NCBI GenBank assembly: GCA_964019135.1 | Contig: OZ025255.1 | Location: forward strand, 5,084,001-5,148,000 | Direction: 5' to 3' | DNA length: 64,000 nt | From: Arenicola marina | Lineage: Eukaryota; Annelida; Polychaeta; Arenicolidae | Part shown: in pieces, positions 27,808 to 39,757 of the stretch | Numbering within the stretch: the stretch's first letter is position 1 | How the letters are laid out: each line of letters begins with the position of its first letter | Program-made: the position numbers and the translations under genes | The notes under the pieces: generated by a model | Databases searched by the model: none | What the model saw: the letters and a program-made list of their open reading frames with translations, nothing else | Told to the model about the DNA's origin: nothing

Positions 27808-28539
27808 ACTACATGTACAATGTGTCACCGCTATGACGTCAGTACTACATGTACAATGTGTCACCGCCCTGACGTCAGTACTACATGTACAACGTGTCAC
27901 CGCCCTGACGTCAGTACTACATGTACACTGTGTCACCGCCCTGACGTCAGTACTACATGTACAATGTGTCACCGCCCTGACGTCAGTACTACATGTACAA
28001 TGTGTCACCGCCCTGACGTCAGTACTGCATGTACAAGGTGTCACCGCCCTGACGTCAGTACTACATGTACACTGTGTCACCGCCCTGACGTCAGTACTAC
28101 ATGTACAATGTGTCACCGCCCTGACGTCAGTACTACATGTACAATGTGTCACCGCCCTGACGTCAGTACTGCATGTACAAGGTGTCACCGCCCTGACGTC
28201 AGTACTACATGTACAATGTGTCACCGCCCTGACGTAAATACTACATGTACACTGTATCACCACCCTGACGTCAGTACTACATGTACACTGTGTCACCGCC
28301 CTGACGTCAGTACTACATGTACAATGTGTCACCGCCCTGACGTCAGTACTACATGTACAAGGTGTCACCGCCCTGACGTCAGTACTACATGTACACTGTG
28401 TCACCGCCCTGACGTCAGTACTGCATGTACACTGTGTCACCGCCCTGACGTCAGTACTACATGTACACTGTGTCACCGCCCTGACGTCAGTACTACATGT
28501 ACAATGTGTCACCGCCCTGACGTCAGTACTACATGTACA

Positions 28540-31500
28540 CTCTGTCACCGCCCTGACGTCAGTACTACATGTACAATGCGTCACCGCCCTGACGTCAGTA
28601 CTACATTTACACTGTGTCACCGCCTTGACGTCAGTACAATATGTACAATGTGTCACCGCCCTGACCTCAGTACTACATGTACACTGTGTCACCGCCCTGA
28701 CGTCAGTACTGCATGTACAACGTGTCATCGCCCCAACGTCAGTACTACATGTACAAGGTGTCACCGCCCTGTCGTCAGTACTACATGTACAAGCTGTCAC
28801 CGCCCTGGCGTCAGTACTACATGTACAAGAAGTCACCGCCCTGACGTCAGTACTACATGTACACAGTGTCATCGCCCTGACGTCAGTACTACATGTACAA
28901 TGTGTCGCCGCCCTGACGTCAGTACTACATGTACACTGTGTCACCGCCCTGACGTCAGTACCACATGTACACTGTGTCACCGCCCTGACGTCAGTACTAC
29001 ATGTACAATGTGTCACCGCCCTGACGTCAGTACTACATGTACAATGTGTCACCGCCCTGACGTCAGTACTACATGTACACTGTGTCACCGCCCTGACGTC
29101 AGTACTACATATACAATGTGCCACCGCCCTGACGTCAGTACTACATGTACAATGTGTCACCGCCCTGACGTCAGTACTACATGTACATTGTGTCACCGCC
29201 CTGACGTCAGTACTACATGTACACTGTGTCACCGCCCTGACGTCAGTACCACATGTACAATGTGTCACCGCCCTGACGTCAGTACTACATGTACATTGTG
29301 TCACCGCCCTGACGTCAGTACTACATGTACAATGTGTCACCGCCCTGACGTCAGTACCACATGTACACTGTGTCACCGCCCTGACGTCAGTACTACATGT
29401 ACAATGTGTCACCGCCCTGACGTCAGTACTACATGTACAAGTTGTCACCGACCTGACGTCAGTACTACATGTACACTGTGTCACCGCCCTGACGTCAGTA
29501 CTACATGTACACTGTGTCACCGCCCTGGCGTCAGTACTACATGTACACTGTGTCACCGCCCTGGCGTCAGTACTACATGTACACTGTGTCACCGCCCTGG
29601 CGTCAGTACTACATGTACAAGTTGTCACCGACCTGACGTCAGTACTACATGTACACTGTGTCACCGCCCTGGCGTCAGTACTACATGTACACTGTGTCAC
29701 CGCCCTGGCGTCAGTACTACATGTACACTGTGTCACCGCCCTGACGTCAGTACTACATGTACACTGTGTCATAGCCCTGACGTCAGTACTACATGTACAA
29801 TGTGTCACCGCCCTGACGTCAGTACTACATGTACAAGGTGTCACCGCCCTGGCGTCAGTACTACATGTACAATGTGTCACCGCCCTGACGTCAGTACTAC
29901 ATGTACACTGTGTCACCGCCCTGACGTCAGTACTGCATGTACACTGTGTCACCGCCCTGACGTCAGTACTACATGTACACTGTGTCACCGCCCTGACGTC
30001 AGTACTACATGTACAATGTGTCACCGCCCTGACGTCAGTACTACATGTACACTCTGTCACCGCCCTGACGTCAGTACTACATGTACAATGCGTCACCGCC
30101 CTGACGTCAGTACTACATTTACACTGTGTCACCGCCTTGACGTCAGTACAATATGTACAATGTGTCACCGCCCTGACCTCAGTACTACATGTACACTGTG
30201 TCACCGCCCTGACGTCAGTACTGCATGTACAACGTGTCATCGCCCCAACGTCAGTACTACATGTACAAGGTGTCACCGCCCTGTCGTCAGTACTACATGT
30301 ACAAGCTGTCACCGCCCTGGCGTCAGTACTACATGTACAAGAAGTCACCGCCCTGACGTCAGTACTACGTGTACACAGTGTCATCGCCCTGACGTCAGTA
30401 CTACATGTACAATGTGTCGCCGCCCTGACGTCAGTACTACATGTACACTGTGTCACCGCCCTGACGTCAGTACCACATGTACACTGTGTCACCGCCCTGA
30501 CGTCAGTACTACATGTACAATGTGTCACCGCCCTGACGTCAGTACTACATGTACAATGTGTCACCGCCCTGACGTCAGTACTACATGTACACTGTGTCAC
30601 CGCCCTGACGTCAGTACTACATATACAATGTGCCACCGCCCTGACGTCAGTACTACATGTACAATGTGTCACCGCCCTGACGTCAGTACTACATGTACAT
30701 TGTGTCACCGCCCTGACGTCAGTACTACATGTACACTGTGTCACCGCCCTGACGTCAGTACCACATGTACAATGTGTCACCGCCCTGACGTCAGTACTAC
30801 ATGTACATTGTGTCACCGCCCTGACGTCAGTACTACATGTACAATGTGTCACCGCCCTGACGTCAGTACCACATGTACACTGTGTCACCGCCCTGACGTC
30901 AGTACTACATGTACAATGTGTCACCGCCCTGACGTCAGTACTACATGTACAAGTTGTCACCGACCTGTCGTCAGTACTACATGTACACTGTGTCACCGCC
31001 CTGACGTCAGTACTACATGTACACTGTGTCACCGCCCTGGCGTCAGTACTACATGTACACTGTGTCACCGCCCTGGCGTCAGTACTACATGTACACTGTG
31101 TCACCGCCCTGGCGTCAGTACTACATGTACAAGTTGTCACCGACCTGACGTCAGTACTACATGTACACTGTGTCACCGCCCTGGCGTCAGTACTACATGT
31201 ACACTGTGTCACCGCCCTGGCGTCAGTAATACATGTACACTGTGTCACCGCCCTGACGTCAGTACTACATGTACACTGTGTCACAGCCCTGACGTCAGTA
31301 CTACATGTACAATGTGTCACCGCCCTGACGTCAGTACTACATGTACAAGGTGTCACCGCCCTGGCGTCAGTACTACATGTACAATGTGTCACCGCCCTGA
31401 CGTCAGTACTACATGTACACTGTGTCACCGCCCTGACGTCAGTACTACATGTACAATGTGTCACCGCCCTGACGTCAGTACTGCATGTACAAGGTGTCAC

Positions 31501-34500
31501 CGCCTTGAAGTCAGTACTACATGTACACTGTGTCACCGCCCTGACGTCAGTACTACATGTACACTGTGTCACCGCCCCGACGTCAGTACTACATGTACAC
31601 TGTGTCACCGCCCTGACGTCAGTACTACATGTACACTGTGTCACCGCCCTGACGTCAGTACTACATGTACAATGTGTCACCGCCCTGACGTCAGTACTAC
31701 ATGTACACTCTGTCACCGCCCTGACGTCAGTACTACATGTACAATGCGTCACCGCCCTGACGTCAGTACTACATTTACACTGTGTCACCGCCTTGACGTC
31801 AGTACAATATGTACAATGTGTCACCGCCCTGACCTCAGTACTACATGTACACTGTGTCACCGCCCTGACGTCAGTACTGCATGTACAACGTGTCATCGCC
31901 CCAACGTCAGTACTACATGTACAAGGTGTCACCGCCCTGTCGTCAGTACTACATGTACAAGCTGTCACCGCCCTGGCGTCAGTACTACATGTACAAGAAG
32001 TCACCGCCCTGACGTCAGTACTACATGTACACAGTGTCATCGCCCTGACGTCAGTACTACATGTACAATGTGTCGCCGCCCTGACGTCAGTACTACATGT
32101 ACACTGTGTCACCGCCCTGACGTCAGTACCACATGTACACTGTGTCACCGCCCTGACGTCAGTACTACATGTACAATGTGTCACCGCCCTGACGTCAGTA
32201 CTACATGTACAATGTGTCACCGCCCTGACGTCAGTACTACATGTACACTGTGTCACCGCCCTGACGTCAGTACTACATATACAATGTGCCACCGCCCTGA
32301 CGTCAGTACTACATGTACAATGTGTCACCGCCCTGACGTCAGTACTACATGTACATTGTGTCACCGCCCTGACGTCAGTACTACATGTACACTGTGTCAC
32401 CGCCCTGACGTCAGTACCACATGTACAATGTGTCACCGCCCTGACGTCAGTACTACATGTACATTGTGTCACCGCCCTGACGTCAGTACTACATGTACAA
32501 TGTGTCACCGCCCTGACGTCAGTACCACATGTACACTGTGTCACCGCCCTGACGTCAGTACTACATGTACAATGTGTCACCGCCCTGACGTCAGTACTAC
32601 ATGTACAAGTTGTCACCGACCTGACGTCAGTACTACATGTACACTGTGTCACCGCCCTGACGTCAGTACTACATGTACACTGTGTCACCGCCCTGGCGTC
32701 AGTACTACATGTACACTGTGTCACCGCCCTGGCGTCAGTACTACATGTACACTGTGTCACCGCCCTGGCGTCAGTAGTACATGTACAAGTTGTCACCGAC
32801 CTGACGTCAGTACTACATGTACACTGTGTCACCGCCCTGGCGTCAGTACTACATGTACACTGTGTCACCGCCCTGGCGTCAGTACTACATGTACACTGTG
32901 TCACCGCCCTGACGTCAGTACTACATGTACACTGTGTCATAGCCCTGACGTCAGTACTACATGTACAATGTGTCACCGCCCTGACGTCAGTACTACATGT
33001 ACAAGGTGTCACCGCCCTGGCGTCAGTACTACATGTACAATGTGTCACCGCCCTGACGTCAGTACTACATGTACACTGTGTCACCGCCCTGACGTCAGTA
33101 CTGCATGTACACTGTGTCACCGCCCTGACGTCAGTACTACATGTACACTGTGTCACCGCCCTGACGTCAGTACTACATGTACAATGTGTCACCGCCCTGA
33201 CGTCAGTACTACATGTACACTCTGTCACCGCCCTGACGTCAGTACTACATGTACAATGCGTCACCGCCCTGACGTCAGTACTACATTTACACTGTGTCAC
33301 CGCCTTGACGTCAGTACAATATGTACAATGTGTCACCGCCCTGACCTCAGTACTACATGTACACTGTGTCACCGCCCTGACGTCAGTACTGCATGTACAA
33401 CGTGTCATCGCCCCAACGTCAGTACTACATGTACAAGGTGTCACCGCCCTGTCGTCAGTACTACATGTACAAGCTGTCACCGCCCTGGCGTCAGTACTAC
33501 ATGTACAAGAAGTCACCGCCCTGACGTCAGTACTACGTGTACACAGTGTCATCGCCCTGACGTCAGTACTACATGTACAATGTGTCGCCGCCCTGACGTC
33601 AGTACTACATGTACACTGTGTCACCGCCCTGACGTCAGTACCACATGTACACTGTGTCACCGCCCTGACGTCAGTACTACATGTACAATGTGTCACCGCC
33701 CTGACGTCAGTACTACATGTACAATGTGTCACCGCCCTGACGTCAGTACTACATGTACACTGTGTCACCGCCCTGACGTCAGTACTACATATACAATGTG
33801 CCACCGCCCTGACGTCAGTACTACATGTACAATGTGTCACCGCCCTGACGTCAGTACTACATGTACATTGTGTCACCGCCCTGACGTCAGTACTACATGT
33901 ACACTGTGTCACCGCCCTGACGTCAGTACCACATGTACAATGTGTCACCGCCCTGACGTCAGTACTACATGTACATTGTGTCACCGCCCTGACGTCAGTA
34001 CTACATGTACAATGTGTCACCGCCCTGACGTCAGTACCACATGTACACTGTGTCACCGCCCTGACGTCAGTACTACATGTACAATGTGTCACCGCCCTGA
34101 CGTCAGTACTACATGTACAAGTTGTCACCGACCTGTCGTCAGTACTACATGTACACTGTGTCACCGCCCTGACGTCAGTACTACATGTACACTGTGTCAC
34201 CGCCCTGGCGTCAGTACTACATGTACACTGTGTCACCGCCCTGGCGTCAGTACTACATGTACACTGTGTCACCGCCCTGGCGTCAGTACTACATGTACAA
34301 GTTGTCACCGACCTGACGTCAGTACTACATGTACACTGTGTCACCGCCCTGGCGTCAGTACTACATGTACACTGTGTCACCGCCCTGGCGTCAGTACTAC
34401 ATGTACACTGTGTCACCGCCCTGACGTCAGTACTACATGTACACTGTGTCACAGCCCTGACGTCAGTACTACATGTACAATGTGTCACCGCCCTGACGTC

Positions 34501-34860
34501 AGTACTACATGTACAAGGTGTCACCGCCCTGGCGTCAGTACTACATGTACAATGTGTCACCGCCCTGACGTCAGTACTACATGTACACTGTGTCACCGCC
34601 CTGACGTCAGTACTACATGTACAATGTGTCACCGCCCTGACGTCAGTACTGCATGTACAAGGTGTCACCGCCTTGAAGTCAGTACTACATGTACACTGTG
34701 TCACCGCCCTGACGTCAGTACTACATGTACACTGTGTCACCGCCCTGACGTCAGTACTACATGTACACTGTGTCACCGCCCTGGCGTCAGTACTATATGT
34801 ACACTGTGTCACCGCCCTGACGTCAGTACTACATGTACACTGTGTCACCGCCCTGACGTC
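28540..34860. repeat. 3,168-bp (88-monomer) tandem duplication
   Basis: Approximate outer limits. Rare variants recur at exactly 3,168 bp: ACTACGTGTACAC at 30365 and 33533, CGCCTTGAAGTCAG near 31503 and 34671, and the cassettes. Differences noticed are GTAATACATG near 31228 (copy 1 only) and GTAGTACATG near 32776 (copy 2 only). Each copy is itself a 42- plus 46-monomer pair. Break points fall inside near-identical monomers, so they cannot be placed exactly. Confidence 0.85.
28574..28920 (+). repeat. Diverged landmark cassette (exemplar of 18)
   Basis: A run of about ten unusual monomers: CAATGCGTC, then ACATTTACAC, CGCCTTGACG, GTACAATATG, CTGACCTCAG, CATGTACAACG with CCCCAACG, CCTGTCGTCAG, CAAGCTG, CAAGAAG, CACAGTGTCATCG and TGTCGCCGCC. 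The opening CAATGCG occurs at 443, 4689, 9184, 10696, 11452, 12856, 16811, 18323, 28574, 30086, 31742, 33254, 37213, 38581, 43942, 45058, 51064 and 62651. Common spacings are 1,512 bp (42 monomers) and 1,656 bp (46). The copies at 4689 and 12856 lose their right part; those at 51064 and 62651 lack several members. The cassette acts as a ruler for higher-order units. Confidence 0.85.
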
Positions 34861-36446
34861 AGTACTATATGTACACTGTGTCACCGCCCCGACGTCAGTA
34901 CTACATGTACACTGTGTCACCGCCCTGACGTCAGTACTGCATGTACACTGTGTCACCGCCCTGACGTCAGTACTACATGTACACTGTGTCACCGCCCCGA
35001 CGTCAGTACTACATGTACACTGTGTCACCGCCCTGACGTCAGTACTACATGTACACTGTGTCACCGCCCTGACGTCAGTACTACATGTACAATGTGTCAC
35101 CGCCCTGACGTCAGTACTATATGCACACTGTGTCACCGCCCTGACGTCAGTACTACATGTACACTGTGTCACCGCCCTGACGTCAGTACTACATGTACAC
35201 TGTGTCACCGCCCTGACGTCAGTACTACATGTACACTGTGTCACCGCCCTGACGTCAGTACTACATGTACAATGTGTCACCGCCCTGATGTCAGTACTGC
35301 ATGTACACTGTGTCACCGCCCTGATGTCAGTACTACATGTACTCTGTGTCACCGCCCTGACGTCAGTACTGTATGTACACTGTGTCACCGCCCTGACGTC
35401 AGTACTACATGTACAAGGTGTCACCGCCCTGACGTCAGTACTACATGTACACTGTGTCACCGCCCTGACGTCAGTACTATATGTACACTGTGTCACCGCC
35501 CTGACGTCAGTACTACATGTACAACGTGTCACCGCCCTGACGTCAGTACTACATGTACAACGTGTCACCGCCCTGACGTCAGTACTACATGTACACTGTG
35601 TCACCGCCCTGACGTCAGTACTACATGTACAATGTGTCACCGCCCTGACGTCAGTACTACATGTACAATGTGTCACCGCCCTGACGTCAGTACTGCATGT
35701 ACAAGGTGTCACCGCCCTGACGTCAGTACTGCATGTACACTGTGTCACCGCCCTGACGTCAGTACTACATGTACAATGTGTCACCGCCCTGACGTCAGTA
35801 CTACATGTACAATGTGTCACCGCCCTGACGTCAGTACTACATGTACAATGTGTCACCGCCCTGACGTCAGTACTGCATGTACACTGTGTCACCGCTATGA
35901 CGTTAGTACTACATGTACAATGTGTCACCGCCCTGACGTCAGTACTACATGTACAACGTGTCACCGCCCTGACGTCAGTACTACATGTACACTGTGTCAC
36001 CGCCCTGACGTCAGTACTACATGTACAATGTGTCACCGCCCTGACGTCAGTACTACATGTACAATGTGTCACCGCCCTGACGTAAGTACTGCATGTACAA
36101 GGTGTCACCGCCCTGACGTCAGTACTGCATGTACACTGTGTCACCGCCCTGACGTCAGTACTGTATGTACACTGTGTCACCGCCCCGACGTCAGTACTAC
36201 ATGTACACTGTGTCACCGCCCTGACGTCAGTACTACATGTACACTGTGTCAACGCCCTGACGTCAGTACTACATGTACACTGTGTCACCGCCCTGACGTC
36301 AGTACTACATGTACAATGTGTCACCGCCCTGACGTCAGTACTATATGCACACCGTGTCACCGCCCTGACGTCAGTACTACATGTACACTGTGCCACCGCC
36401 CTGACGTCAGTACTACATGTACAATGTGTCACCGCCCTGACGTCAG

Positions 36447-39400
36447 ACTACATGTACAATGTGTCACCGCTATGACGTCAGTACTACATGTACAATGTGT
36501 CACCGCCCTGACGTCAGTACTACATGTACAACGTGTCACCGCCCTGACGTCAGTACTACATGTACACTGTGTCACCGCCCTGAAGTCAGTACTACATGTA
36601 CAATGTGTCACCGCCCTGACGTCAGTACTACATGTACAATGTGTCACCGCCCTGACGTCAGTACTGCATGTACAAGGTGTCACCGCCCTGACGTCAGTAC
36701 TACATGTACACTGTGTCACCGCCCTGACGTCAGTACTACATGTACAATGTGTCACCGCCCTGACGTCAGTACTACATGTACAATGTGTCACCGCCCTGAC
36801 GTCAGTACTGCATGTACAAGGTGTCACCGCCCTGACGTCAGTACTACATGTACACTGTGTCACCGCCCTGACGTCAATACTACATGTACACTGTATCACC
36901 ACCCTGACGTCAGTACTACATGTACACTGTGTCACCGCCCTGACGTCAGTACTACATGTACAATGTGTCACCGCCCTGACGTCAGTACTACATGTACAAG
37001 GTGTCACCGCCCTGACGTCAGTACTACATGTACACTGTGTCACCGCCCTGACGTCAGTACTGCATGTACACTGTGTCACCGCCCTGACGTCAGTACTACA
37101 TGTACACTGTGTCACCGCCCTGACGTCAGTACTACATGTACAATGTGTCACCGCCCTGACGTCAGTACTACATGTACACTCTGTCACCGCCCTGACGTCA
37201 GTACTACATGTACAATGCGTCACCGCCCTGACGTCAGTACTACATTTACACTGTGTCACCGCCTTGACGTCAGTACAATATGTACAATGTGTCACCGCCC
37301 TGACGTCAGTACTACATGTACACTGTGTCACCGCCCTGACGTCAGTACTGCATGTACAACGTGTCATCGCCCCAACGTCAGTACTACATGTACAAGGTGT
37401 CACCGCCCTGTCGTCAGTACTACATGTACAAGCTGTCACCGCCCTGACGTCAGTACTACATGTACACTGTGTCACCGCCCTGGCGTCAGTACTACATGTA
37501 CAAGAAGTCACCGCCCTGACGTCAGTACTACATGTACACAGTGTCATCGCCCTGACGTCAGTACTACATGTACAATGTGTCGCCGCCCTGACGTCAGTAC
37601 TACATGTACACTGTGTCACCGCCCTGACGTCAGTACCACATGTACACTGTGTCACCGCCCTGACGTCAGTACTACATGTACAATGTGTCACCGCCCTGAC
37701 GTCAGTACTACATGTACAATGTGTCACCGCCCTGACGTCAGTACTACATGTACACTGTGTCACCGCCCTGACGTCAGTACTACATATACAATGTGCCACC
37801 GCCCTGACGTCAGTACTACATGTACAATGTGTCACCGCCCTGACGTCAGTACTACATGTACATTGTGTCACCGCCCTGACGTCAGTACTACATGTACACT
37901 GTGTCACCGCCCTGATGTCAGTACCACATGTACAATGTGTCACCGCCCTGACGTCAGTACTACATGTACATTGTGTCACCGCCCTGACGTCAGTACTACA
38001 TGTACAATGTGTCACCGCCCTGACGTCAGTACCACATGTACACTGTGTCACCGCCCTGACGTCAGTACTACATGTACAATGTGTCACCGCCCTGACGTCA
38101 GTACTACATGTACAAGTTGTCACCGACCTGACGTCAGTACTACATGTACACTGTGTCACCGCCCTGACGTCAGTACTACATGTACAAGGTGTCACCGCCC
38201 TGTCGTCAGTACTACATGTACAAGTTGTCACCGCCCTGACGTCAATACTACATGTACAATGTATCACCACCCTGACGTCAGTACTACATGTACACTGTGT
38301 CACCGCCCTGACGTCAGTACTACATGTACAATGTGTCACCGCCCTGACGTCAGTACTACATGTACAAGGTGTCACCGCCCTGACGTCAGTACTACATGTA
38401 CACTGTGTCACCGCCTTGACGTCAGTACTGCATGTACACTGTGTCACCGCCCTGACGTCAGTACTACATGTACACTGTGTCACCGCCCTGACGTCAGTAC
38501 CACATGTACAATGTGTCACCGCCCTGACGTCAGTACTACATGTACACTCTGTCACCGCCCTGACGTCAGTACTACATGTACAATGCGTCACCGCCCTGAC
38601 GTCAGTACTACATTTACACTGTGTCACCGCCTTGACGTCAGTACAATATGTACACTGTGTCACCGCCCTGACGTCAGTACTACATGTACACTGTGTCACC
38701 GCCCTGACGTCAGTACTGCATGTACAACGTCTCACCGCCCCAACGTCAGTACTACATGTACAAGGTGTCACCGCCCTGACGTCAGTACTACATGTACAAT
38801 GTGTCACCGCCCTGACGTCAGTACTACATGTACACTGTGTCACCGCCCTGACGTCAGTACTACATGTACAATGTGCCACCGCCCTGACGTCAGTACTACA
38901 TGTACAATGTGTCACCGCCCTGACGTCAGTACTACATGTACATTGTGTCACCGCCCTGACGTCAGTACTACATGTACACTGTGTCACCGCCCTGACGTCA
39001 GTACTACATGTACAATGTGTCACCGCCCTGACGTCAGTACTACATGTACACTGTGTCACCGCCCTGACGTCAGTACTACATGTACAATGTGTCACCGCCC
39101 TGACGTCAGTACCACATGTACACTGTGTCACCGCCATGACGTCAGTACTACATGTACAATGTGTCACCGCCCTGACGTCAGTACTACATGTACACTGTGT
39201 CACCGCCCTGACGTCAGTACTACATGTACAATGTGTCACCGCCCTGACGTCAGTACTACATGTACACTGTGTCACCGCCCTGACGTCAGTACTACATGTA
39301 CACTGTGTCACCGCCCTGACGTCAGTACTACATGTACACTGTGTCACCGCCCTGACGTCAGTACTACATGTACAAGTTGTCACCGACCTGACGTCAGTAC

Positions 39401-39757
39401 TACATGTACAATGTGTCACCGCCCTGACGTCAGTACTACATGTACACTGTGTCACCGCCCTGGCGTCAGTACTACATGTACACTGTGTCACCGCCCTGAC
39501 GTCAGTACTACATGTACACTGTGTCACAGCCCTGACGTCAGTACTACATGTACAATGTGTCACCGCCCTGACGTCAGTACTACATGTACACTGTGTCAAA
39601 GCCCTGGCGTCAGTACTACATGTACACTGTGTCACCGCCCAGACGTCAGTACTACATGTACAAGGTGTCACCGCCCCGACGTCAGTACTACATGTGCAAG
39701 ATGTCACCGCCCTGATGTCAGTACTACATGTACACTGTGTCACCGCCCTGACGTCAG
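36447..39757. repeat. Block of 92 monomers, start of right-hand subfamily
   Basis: Cassettes start at 37213 and 38581, 38 monomers apart, with milder variants than on the left (CTGACGTCAG where left copies have CTGACCTCAG). GTCAATAC occurs at 36873 and 38241. CCTGAAGTCAG at 36582 recurs at 40577 and 43311. CTGGCG monomers are rare. From there it pairs with 43,311-46.2 kb at an offset of 6,729 bp, falling to 6,477 bp after a seven-monomer difference. The closing mark follows CACTG. Confidence 0.8.

Larger units (their letters stand above)
20570..28050. repeat. 3,740-bp tandem duplication
   Basis: Copy 1 is about 20,570-24,309 and copy 2 about 24,310-28,049. Block lengths of 1,439, 755 and 899 bp repeat in order, and the rare variants ACTAAATG, ACATGGACAC and CCCTTATG recur 3,740 bp apart. 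By eye I found three differing sites (near 21548, 25650 and 27436), implying about 99.9% identity, though I did not align every base. Confidence 0.9.
27808..36446. repeat. Longest block, 240 monomers
   Basis: No phase mark for 8.6 kb. Four landmark cassettes start at 28574, 30086, 31742 and 33254, spaced 42, 46 and 42 monomers apart. Most of it is a tandem 3,168-bp duplication. CTGGCG runs lie near 29,520-29,720, 31,030-31,220, 32,690-32,890 and 34,200-34,400. The head matches 16046 onward. The last 1.6 kb loses the cassettes and becomes a mosaic with a CTATG-like monomer carrying an ordinary-length predecessor near 35,890 and GACGTAAGTACT near 36083. Confidence 0.85.

Noticed and set aside
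27790-36432. Minus-strand protein of CTCSTDVRAVTQ repeats
   Set aside because: Same argument. Its ends are set by the marks, and substitutions change residues freely at the most variable codon.
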